A stretch of DNA of 64,000 bases from Maylandia zebra (taxonomy: Eukaryota > Chordata > Actinopteri > Cichliformes > Cichlidae), in assembly GCF_041146795.1 (NCBI RefSeq), contig NC_135172.1:34829623-34893622 (forward strand), written 5' to 3'. A model generated the notes under the pieces. It saw only the letters and a program-made list of their open reading frames with translations, had not been told where the DNA came from and ran no database searches. A program made the translations under genes and the position numbers. Shown here piece by piece: positions 54,527-64,000 of this stretch (the stretch's first letter is position 1; each line of letters opens with the position of its first letter).

Positions 54527-57500
54527 TTACCATAACCGTCGTCCAGTGTAGTTAACTGGGGCTGTGGGCATCTATAAGACACGAACAAGTAGTGAGAAAG
54601 TACAGCATTCTACTGTATCTAATCTACTGTACAGTCATGTTATTCCAGAGTGATTTAGAGGCAAAAACGCAGTTTGTGTTTATGGCATACTTACTGTACC
54701 ACCGTTCATCACTAGAGCCATCTCGGTAGGTTGGTAGACATGCCCTCTGAAGGCGATACCAGGACGCATACTTCCATGGCTACCGTGGTATGTTCCGCTT
54801 CGGAGAGCTGGCACGCACACACACAAAAGATGCATTTGGTACTAAGAATAACCAATGTGTCATCTGATTATAATTATTACATAACCTTGAAAGTCCAAGC
54901 AGCTGACTTTAAGTATAACTTTCATACTGATCATATACCTTTTTGTGATCTTTATTTGGATGAATAAACTACAGCCATGTGAAAGAGAAACTTGTCAGAG
55001 GGCTCTGCATTGTGTCAGCCACTAAGTACACCCTTACTGCTTCCATAAGAATTAAAAGGGTAAGTGGCATCCAGTTGCTGCTAATCAAATGCACTTGATT
55101 TGTTGATCACTGGTTCGTGTGGCACCAACCACATGGGTTGGTGGTTTGTTGATCTGAAGCATTCAGGTGCCACAATCTTCCCAGCAAACATCCCAGTAAA
55201 TTCACCCCAAGGTAAGGCCGTGTAGTGCTTAGAGGGAAAAATAACAAACAGCTGCATCTCAGACTCTACAACACTCAGTTAACTTGCAAAATATTTAAAT
55301 TCTTGACAGCACAGTTAAAAAAGACAAGAAGTATGGCTTGTTTAGAAGGGCTGTCAGAATAATATCGTTCGGACAGACAAAATTAAAGTGAAGATGAATT
55401 CAGTTCTACATTTTGACTCATTTGAATTAATTGAACACTTGTTTTGTTGCCTTCTTTGTTCTGTTCTCTTTTCATGTCATGCATTTATTTCCCACACTTG
55501 TTTTCTCAGTTACTTCATGCCTACTGATTCTGTCTTTGTCCTTTCTGCCTCTGTTCTTTTCTACAGGCATCTCTGTTTCCTGCATGTTTCTGATTTGCAG
55601 TAACTTACAAACCTGCTCAGTACATACTGTTGCTGTTGCTCAGTGCCCTTTGTTTCACTCTGCTTTTATAGACAGATTGAGGCAGATGACTGCTCATACT
55701 CAGTCTAGTGACGTCCAAGGTTTCTTCTTGTTAGCGTTCATATTAAGTCTCCTGCAAAGACTGAACACTTTAAATTTGCTGGCGTTCTGATTTGTATAAG
55801 TTCATTTCATGCCGCACTATGTGACATGGATTTAATATACCTGGGCTGGAAATCAAGTTTGGTTCATGTAGACTCTGTGCTTAATGAAAACTGCTCTGTC
55901 ACGAGCTATGACGCTTTGCTATTTGTTTCCACTACATTCCCTTAGTTGCTTTCACAAAGGCAGCTGTTGACATGCTGTATTTAAAAAAAAGGAACTGCTG
56001 GTGTTGAGTTGATTAGTGCGTCATTTCAGCTGCATTCCTGGTTGGCTGGTTATTTAATTGAAGTAGGTCACAGCTACCGTGAAATTGTGAGATAGTTATC
56101 CTTGATTTCTAACACTGTCAGAATTTTGTCCCAGGCTATCTTTGGTTGCGAGACCATTACAACTGCCAACTTTAACATCTCTCACTGTGCAATGCAGGAT
56201 CTCATGTTTTGAATTTTTTTAGTAAGTCAGACATGTTAGCAGCCCAACCTCAGTCTCTTAGCAACTTTCTGAAGTCACTACAAGTACAGTGTTGTGTCTT
56301 GATGCATGCTCAGTCATCCAGGTAAGTAAATCTCCAAAAGTTGGTTCTGTTCATCTGGACGTAGCGTTTTGTGGGAGAAACGCTTCGTCACTCATCCAAG
56401 TGACTTCTTAATTTAATTAATTTAAATTAATTTAATTTAATCTTAATTGTGCAAATTCTCATGACCATTGATCAACAGCCACTGATCAAAGCCCACTGAT
56501 CAATGGCCATGAGGACCATTCACACAGAGTTGGGGAATGGCTGCAATCACAGCATTGTAAGGTGGTGACAGATGTACCCTTAGGCCCCTCCTCGATTCAG
56601 AGATGGTCTTTCCCTTTTCACGTAAATGGCCTCCTTGACTCCGCGCTCAAACCAGCGTTCCTCCCTGGCCTGATGAGGTGGCTCTACCTCATCAGGCCAG
56701 GACTCTGCAGTCTATTTACACCTACAGGCCAGTGGACACTCTTTCAAGGATGAGGATGTACACATCCTGGACAGGGAGGAACGCTGGTTTGAGCGCGGAG
56801 TCAAGGAGGCCATTTACGTGAAAAGGGAAAGACCATCTCTGAATCGAGGAGGGGCCTAAGGGTACATCTGTCACCACCTTACAATGCTGTGATTGCAGCC
56901 ATTCCCCAACTCTGTGTGAATGGTACTCATGGCCATTGATCAGTGGGCTTTGGTCAGTGGGCTTTGGTCAGTGGCTGTTGATCAATGGTCATGAGAATTT
57001 GCACAATTAAGATTAAGGAACTGACCTCCCAGCCCATTGTTCCTTCACTGGGCTGGTTTCAGTCATTATGCAAATGTACTGGTTATAAGATTGGGGAAAC
57101 CTGCAGTCAGCTGAGACTGAAGAAGTCATTTGGATGAGTGACGAAGCGTTTCTCCCACAAAACGCTACGTCCAGATGAACAGAATCAACTTTTGGAGATA
57201 CAGTGTTGTGTCTGCACTGTCTTGTGTCTGTATCGTGTATCGACTTAAAAGACATGTGCTTGATGAAGAACGGTTTGATAAACAAGCCCCTTTCCAGTGT
57301 TTTTGAAAGGCGTAGCTAATATCAAATCAAAAATGAGCATGTACTTTTTTTAAATTCTCAGTTTCAGCATGTTTTGCAAACATTGCATTCTTTCTTTATT
57401 TCCATTGTTTAGACTGTCTGCATTCATTTTTACAGTTTCACCTGAGCAGTGGTCTGATTGGAGTATATAAAAACACCTGTATGGTTATGACTGAATCACT

Positions 57501-60500
57501 TCCTACTTAGCTTTTCCTCATGGAATGTGACCTCATTAGTTTAGTCCTTATGTATTATTTATAAGCCATAAAATGTGCAGATCTGCATTTTGGTTGGGTT
57601 TGTAGAGAGTAAGTGGAATCCCATGTTTTTCTCTCTTCATGAATACATTCCACATTACAGACACTGAAACAAAAAGATGACAAAACATTTCCCATTTCCC
57701 AGCAATGTAAGATCTGTGTTATCATTTTTATGGCACAATAAGATAATGCACAACTTGTTTGTGTTAAATATCTGTGCTATGTTGTATTTACTGTTTATTT
57801 AAGTGCAACAATTCAAGAAGAATCTAAGTTTTTCTTAGTCTACAGTATGTTCCATTTTTACACGTTTGAATTGTCTTTTGTTTTTTATTTGTTTCATTTA
57901 TGTTAGGGGAAATAAATTAAACTCAAAACCAATAGTTTAACCTAGAGATTTAGTAATACTACTTTGAAAAGTCATTTGGTTACATGTGTAGGTGCACAGA
58001 GTTTGTCTATGGAGACCTGGATGGAGAGTAAAGACCTGCTAAACTGTGAATCATTTTTTAATAAATGTTATGACTGTGTCAGAAATTCCAGAATGATTCA
58101 CTACATATACTAACCTTAATAGTGAATGATAAAACATGTAACAATAGAATGAGACTCAAACTTCTCATTTGACTGAGATTTTTTTTTAGCAAAATTCTTC
58201 TGAACTGTATTTCCCATGTGCCCCAGTGCAAAGGTACACGTATCCCACAGTGCCTCACAAGAAACTGTACAACGGAAGGTCACCATCCAGCCCTCGCATA
58301 CTATCAAATACTGCATCAAAAGAAAAATGAGAGCAGTGCTGTAACTTAAACTGTCTTGAAAGGATTTGTTAGTATTGCTCAGTAATATTATGTCTTAATC
58401 ACAAAAATGCTTAGCAGTATTTATTTATTTTGCTGATTTTGATCTTTCATTTAAATGATGCATTAGCAATTATGCAATAAATTGGCACTTAGAAAGTCAC
58501 ACCATTAGTGTCCAAGAGTGTTTGCTGTTGGTGGTGTTTTTCTTTTTTCCATTTTGCGACTGAGCTCAGTTCACACTCGTCTACATAACATGACTTAATA
58601 TGGAGCAGCGAATGGGAATGAGACACAAGCAGTATTTTTATTGTTGTTTGGTTCTTTTGTTTGTATGGGGTTTCTGTTGTTGTTTTTTTCATAAACTGAG
58701 AAGTGGATCATTTTTAGGTATTACACACACTCACCAGCTGCCCTTACAAACTCACGGTTTTTAAAACATAGCTTAGACTACATTATCAGTTATATAACTA
58801 AGAGAAACCTTTACCTTTTACTTTCAACCACAAATTAAATTCTCTTTTAAATTTCTCTTTCTTCTAGATCTGACTGCCTATTAAGAAGTCTAAAAGGATC
58901 ACCAAATATCATCATCATGCTGGAGACTGCATGTGCCTTTCTATTCCCTTCACTCTTTGTTTATCCTGGCTTATCGAGGCTTAGCTCTTCATCTGTGCAT
59001 CTCGCTTCAAATAAATATAGCGAGCAATCAAAGTGAGATGACTCATAACTGTACTGCAGTAAAAGCCTGTTGAAAAATCAGACATTTTCTGAGGTTTAAT
59101 TGGATTCTTCCCATACAGTACCTAGAAATGAGCTTCCCTGTCTGTAAATAAGACTACTTGCCATTCATGGTTGGATGGTGATGTAGTTTTTTTCATGTAT
59201 GATGAATGGAAAACTGGCCTGCAATTCAAAGTAGGATTAGTTCAGTTATTACTGTAAAAAAAAAAAGAAGGTGATTAAAAGCAGAGGATTGACAAGCAGC
59301 AAAGAAGGCAGTAGTGTGTCATGCACCATAACCATGTACCCATCAGATTTTTCATTTTCAGTCTCCGCTTGACTTGAAATATTTTGGTTAACCTTGTGTT
59401 TTCATGAACTCGTGAGAGGCTCAAAGAGTTTTAATGGGAAAAATGTAAATGTGGTTGTAAGATACCAATTTTTATATCTAATTGATATTCAGATTGATCT
59501 AACATAATTTTATTTTAATTAATATTCTTTTATAAATTATTAATAAAAGTAATTTGGAACTGTAACATTAAATGTATTCAATCAATTAAAACGATTTATT
59601 TCAATTTTATGTAACATGTCTGAGATTTTAAAAAGACAAACCACATGAATTACTTTTGTTGTTTTCTCCTTTTTCATTTCTCTTCATAAGGTTGTCACGG
59701 TCCCCATTTTTGTTGCCAGTTGCCTAGCAACAGTGGTCTCATAATTTACTGTAAAACACTCAAATGCTAAACGTATTTTGCTCTCAACCTAACATATTGA
59801 AACTATGACCTAATAAGTTCCCTTTTTTGTTAGATTAGTTATCTCTGTCACTCAGGTATAGACATGCACACACGTCACATAGGCTTACTTGCACTGTGTT
59901 CCTCCATTGAAAAGGCCTGGTTCTCTTGGAAGGATCGGTGCGAATGTGCAGGGAGCTCATCTCCGTAATGTGAAGGAGGAGACGTGTGACTGGTGTCAAA
60001 GAAGTCTTGCGTGTCGGATTGTGAAGTTTTCAGGAGACACAGGTGAGTCTCTGGGACAGCGTGGAACAGGAGCAGAAGCCATCCCTGAATAACCAGGGCG
60101 ACAGCCAGTGCAGGCTCATCGAACACTTTTGCATCCTTATTCCCCCCTCCCTTCTCTCTGTTCCCCCTTCCCCTTAACGTCTGGCTGCCGTAAAGGTAAA
60201 ACCCCAGCCAGGCCACCCATAGTAATGCTGATGCGAGACTGGACAGGACGAGCCAGATTGCGTTACACTTCCATTTCCGTCTTTCACTATCTCCTTCTCT
60301 GTCTTCGTCATTGCCACTTCCTCCATCTACTGCCAGCTCTCCACCACACAGCACCACCCCAAGAGAGAGACCCATGGCTATGAGAAGAAGCCCCAAAGTG
60401 TAACTGCAGGTAAGGGCAAAGTCTAAAGGTGGATATTCACAGGCTGGGTGACCCTCCCTAACTACAGTCAGCAGCACCCATTCGGCAGAGATTATCCCCT

Positions 60501-60999
60501 GAACCAAGGCCAAGGCCAGACCGAGTGCTGCAAGGGAGCTGCCAGATGGGCTTGCCTTTCCAGCTACCAGCCTCCTGAGCCTCACACCCTGCACCAGTAA
60601 GCTGGAAAAGCAGAGGGCAAAAAGGGGTCCCCAAAAGGCCCTTCGAACCACACAGAGCGCCTGGTTCTTCCCCACCAGGAAAGCCAGAGAGATGGTAAAA
60701 AGCCCAAGAAGTGTGCCCAGAAGCAGGAGTAGAGGCCCCAGGCTGGAGCGCTTGGCAGGATCAGAAATGGAGCGCATCTTGACTAGCAGGAGCACAGCGA
60801 GGACCACTGATGTGAGACCACCGCTGCAGGCCACAGTTTCCAGAACAACACCCCAGACTGATTCCAGGTCGCAGAGCACCCTGTATGGAGGATCCACATC
60901 CACACTACATCCCCGGGGAGGAGGTGGCGGAGGAGAGGGGTGGGATGACCCATAGCAAATGAGTGGCAGGAGGCAGATGATAATGTGGCTGAGAGCCAT
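54527..60999 (-). CDS. gprc5b: G protein-coupled receptor class C group 5 member B, three coding exons
   Basis: Exons 60999-59889, 54807-54695 and 54571-54527 join in phase and give 422 aa (human 403). The first exon encodes a signal peptide (MALSHIIICLLPLICYG), a short Pro-rich extracellular part with CSVDVDPPYRVLCDLESVWG, and seven hydrophobic helices including LCVVRRAFWGPLFALCFSSL and FHAVPETHLCLL, which match human ICSVRRFLWGVLFALCFSCL and FHAIPEIHCTLL. The family is a set of orphan, retinoic-acid-inducible-type class C receptors lacking the large ligand domain. The tail ENQAFSMEEHSA joins to the second exon (GHVYQPTEMALVMNGGT) and the 14-codon last exon (MPTAPVNYTGRRLW). The loop before helix 6 carries an extra acidic, Gly-rich insert (GGSGNDEDREGDSE). 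ATG 60999 follows an acceptor at about 61031, ruling out upstream starts. Confidence 0.93.
56285..57213. mobile_element. Fold-back Penelope-like element with 15-bp target duplications
   Basis: TACAGTGTTGTGTCT occurs at 56285-56299 and 57199-57213 as direct repeats flanking an 899-bp insertion. The insert is a large inverted repeat: the left arm from about 56330 pairs with the right arm ending 57198, through GTTCATCTGGACGTAGCGTT at the edges and the 56520-56660 / 56770-56940 blocks inside. The right arm encodes DVHILDREERWFERGVKEAI followed by YVKRERPSLNRGG, the closing motif of GIY-YIG-bearing Penelope-like proteins in fish (from memory). It lies in the GPRC5B intron. Confidence 0.8.
59719..59731 (+). 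promoter_or_regulatory. Candidate RFX X-box
   Basis: GTTGCCTAGCAAC fits the X-box consensus GTNRCC-N-RGYAAC perfectly with a one-base spacer. It lies in the GPRC5B intron about 160 bp from the large exon. Motif evidence only. Confidence 0.3.
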
Positions 61000-61413
61000 C
61001 TTAGAGACAGAGACAGAAAACAGTGTACTGGTGAGAAGAGACAGAGAAAGGGTTAAAAGAAAGAGACAAAGATACAAGTACAGGAAGGTTACACTGGGGT
61101 GAAAGCTCCAGAGAAGAGGGAGGCAGGGATGTGAGTGTGAAGGTAAATTTCTGCATATTAGTTCCTACTGCATCCTCACAACACCGTAGAAACAGCAGTC
61201 AATATCTGTTAACATCCAATATACCTGTTGTGTGAGATGTTTCAAACACACACAGACACATACTCGCGCATTCAATCCACACGACAGACCTGCTTTTAGC
61301 ACTGGGCAATAGTTTCCATGGAAACGGGAAACAGCGTGGGCTGGCTACATTGCACACTGGGCTTTTGAGAAGTCGAGTTCAGTACCCCAAATCACAGAAA
61401 AACATAGGAGTAT

Positions 61414-61493
<80 letters not shown>

Positions 61494-64000
61494 TCAGTGT
61501 TTGTACTGATTACTGAGAATCACATTGGTTAAAAGGTTTCCTTAGAATGACTCCAATCACAGTATAAACCCAATCAATTCAACATTGTACAAAAAAGTTT
61601 TAACCCTCAAACTGTAAACAAGCAAAGGCAGAAATGTCCTTTTAAGGTCTGAAACTGAAATACAAGAATAAGTTAATACACATAATGAACACAAGCACAA
61701 ACCAAATAAAAAAAATAAACAAAACATCATCAAAATTTCAACACAGTTTGATTTTTCTAAGAATCTCCAACTCACCTCAGATAAAGTCTTCACTTGATTT
61801 CCTATTATTGAGGGTGCAGAGGTATCATAATTTTCCACAAATCATTTTTGGCATCACTTCACTTAGTTGAAGTAATTTTGTATTCCCTGTTAATGAAATC
61901 CTTGAGGCAGCAGAAACAAGTCGGTTTCCATTTTGTCTTTCAAAATGTCGCTGTCTGTGCTCACAGCTTCCACTGTTTTAAAGTACAAAATAACACAATT
62001 TGAAAGACCAGTAAATGTCCTGCTGATGCACTGACTTGTCCAGCTGCTCCAAGAAGAATCCACAATTATGATGCATGCCTTGATACTTCACACACCCACA
62101 CAGTCAAATATATCTTCTGTCTCTTTCACTCGTCTCTCTCACTCTCTGCCTCACTCTCTCGCTCCCTCTGTCGTCTTTCTATCCATTCTGTCTGCATGTC
62201 TGCGCCGCTCTCTCTCCCTGCTTCACGCTGAATCTGTGGAGGTGTCAGAGATGCAATCCCAGCTTACTTTCGTTCACCCACACACTGGGAGTATGTTGAG
62301 TATGATTTGCAGATGCACCTGTATAACTAGGAAGAAGATAGGAAATAAGTGCAGTACACAAACATCTCACAGTCAGCCCAGGATTAGTCACTAATTTGCA
62401 CATTCAAGCTCCCACGTCTTCCTCTTACCACTTGTAAAAGTCTTCGGCACACCCATAGTTGTGGGAGGTATAGATTCATCTTTCATCAATAAATTATACC
62501 AAAGCTATTTTTTCAGGTGGCAAGATGTCTATTGATGGTTTGCATGTGTCAACATGATATAAAATGATGGGTGTCATGTGGTCAGTCTACACAGGTGAGC
62601 CTTGTGGCCATGTATCTATTCTAGTAGAGTGTTGCATAATCTTCTGGAAGACATGATTCAGCCAAGTCTGCTTAGACAGGATTAATCCTTTACCCTGCAT
62701 GTGATGTTAGAAAGGGACACGGCATTGGGAAAGTCATAATGAGCAGCTACCATTGTCACTGAGCCAGTTTGGATTAGTGTGTGAGAAACTGGTTCTGACA
62801 GATGTATGAGCTCAGTGATAGTGAGCAGGCAGGAAAAAACAAAGCTGGTTTGTGGTACACAAATAAGTAAAGCATAGACTGTATAAAAAAGGACATAGCC
62901 ATGATTTGTAAAGTTGTGAAGTCTTAATTCGAGGATTTCTGTCACGACCTTGTTGATTACATGGAAGTGAGCATAATGTGGAGTGCTAGGTCATCTGCTA
63001 ATGCTAGCAAGCTGCATCCATAGACTCAATAAACAGACCCACATACCTCCTTATTACTATTAACAAAATACTGCTCACCAGAAATGTTGCACAGACCTCC
63101 TGAGCAGACTGGTAATATAGAAAGCCATTGTCTTTGGTCAGCAGGGAGCATTAAAAATGTTCCAAGAGGCACCAAGATTCTGTGCTTGAATGAGCTGAGG
63201 GGAAGCGCCAGTTAAAGGTAATATCTCCATAACTATAATAACTTTATGCAGCTATTAAGATTTGGTAAGTTATCTGCCGAGATCAAAACTTTATTTATTT
63301 TGATACATTTCTTTATTATGCTCTAATTTAATACGGCAGTCTACGAGGATCAACTGTTTTGGAGACAGCTTCAAGTGGCCATTAGACGAGCTTAATTTTC
63401 AGTGCTGGACAACAAGTATGCACACTAGTGTCATGCTGAGTCGATCATGTCAGTGTAATCCAGATAATGAGCCCTCACATGCAGGCAAGCAGCAGCTTAA
63501 GTTTATAATTATAGATGAATAGAGTGATGATGAATTGTTTTTTCTGTGCAGCTCATTGTCATTTAATCCTGCTACTAAAATGATTAAAAGTTACTAGAAT
63601 AAAATAGTAATAATACCTGATTACCTAGGTTGGCATTACCCTAAACATTATAAATAAACGAGTTGTCCTTGAGGTACCATTAAAAAAGGTCACGTCTGTG
63701 CAGTAAACACAAAGTAACAACTTGCAGTCATTTAGTGTAGTTTAGAATGGCATTTTGATTGATGTGAAAATGCAAACAATCATCTGAATTTCAGACACAT
63801 TACAGCATAATATATACAAAGCCTCTAAAGCTCAATAATTACCACAATATGCTGTATAAAGCTTGTTTAATTTTATTTTTCTACATTTAACAGAGTGTCA
63901 AATATGAATCCAATTTTCAGGCAGTTGCTTCCTTGTATGTGCAGTCTTTTTTCATGCTGTTAGTGCATGATCCCACAGGGGACGTAGATGCTTGCTACGG
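61000..64000. other. GPRC5B upstream region, no further gene seen
   Basis: The 5' UTR exon boundary at about 61031 implies at least one further non-coding exon and a promoter to the right. Pyrimidine-rich sequence at 62110-62215 could be near it, but no start site can be named. No coding exon or RNA gene is recognised to 64000. A 76-bp (CA)n run lies at 61415-61490. Confidence 0.5.
61415..61490. repeat. (CA)38 microsatellite
   Basis: Uninterrupted CA dinucleotides over 76 bp, likely highly polymorphic. Confidence 0.97.

Overview
The window is vertebrate nuclear DNA from a ray-finned (percomorph, probably cichlid-like) fish. The evidence is many short exons with GT-AG introns, AT-rich non-coding DNA, tRNA-derived SINEs of the teleost GCGCTTTGGG/CGCTATATAAA type, a near-complete Tc1 transposon, Rex3/L2-like LINE tails, a Penelope-like element and long (CA)n runs. 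No prokaryotic features or CRISPR arrays are present, and I recognise no virus-like element. Species assignment is inference.

Layout. 1-8.3 kb: ZFYVE27 (protrudin), minus strand, 12 coding exons including a 21-nt microexon. 10.7-16.1 kb: a four-finger zinc-finger gene, minus, not assigned to an orthologue. 17.9-20.8 kb: AVPI1, plus. 24.0-29.5 kb: PI4K2A, minus, nine coding exons, one GC-AG intron. 29.6-32.8 kb: intergenic, with a decayed LINE. 33.1-36.0 kb: PGAM1, plus, four exons. 36.4-37.9 kb: Tc1 transposon with an uninterrupted transposase but a damaged left end, abutting the promoter of EXOSC1. 38.0-43.5 kb: EXOSC1, plus, eight exons with a textbook U12-type intron. 44.7-49.8 kb: KNOP1, minus, with an internally duplicated exon pair. 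49.8-54.5 kb: no recognisable gene. 54.5-61.0 kb: GPRC5B, minus, three coding exons; its 5-kb intron carries a 0.9-kb fold-back Penelope-like insertion with 15-bp target duplications. 61-64 kb: upstream DNA with no gene seen.

Context. ZFYVE27, AVPI1, PI4K2A, PGAM1 and EXOSC1 lie together on human 10q24, whereas KNOP1 and GPRC5B are neighbours on human 16p12 (from memory). The join between EXOSC1 and KNOP1 (about 43.5-44.7 kb) is therefore a lineage synteny junction. The genes are not a pathway: they cover ER/endosome contact and lipid signalling (ZFYVE27, PI4K2A), glycolysis (PGAM1), RNA decay (EXOSC1), the nucleolus (KNOP1) and an orphan GPCR.

I found no clearly new molecular system. The best leads are the interlocked inverted repeats at 17.71-17.78 kb, the duplicated KNOP1 exon module, the fold-back Penelope element, the EXOSC1 U12 intron, and the protrudin microexon placed directly after its FFAT-like motif.
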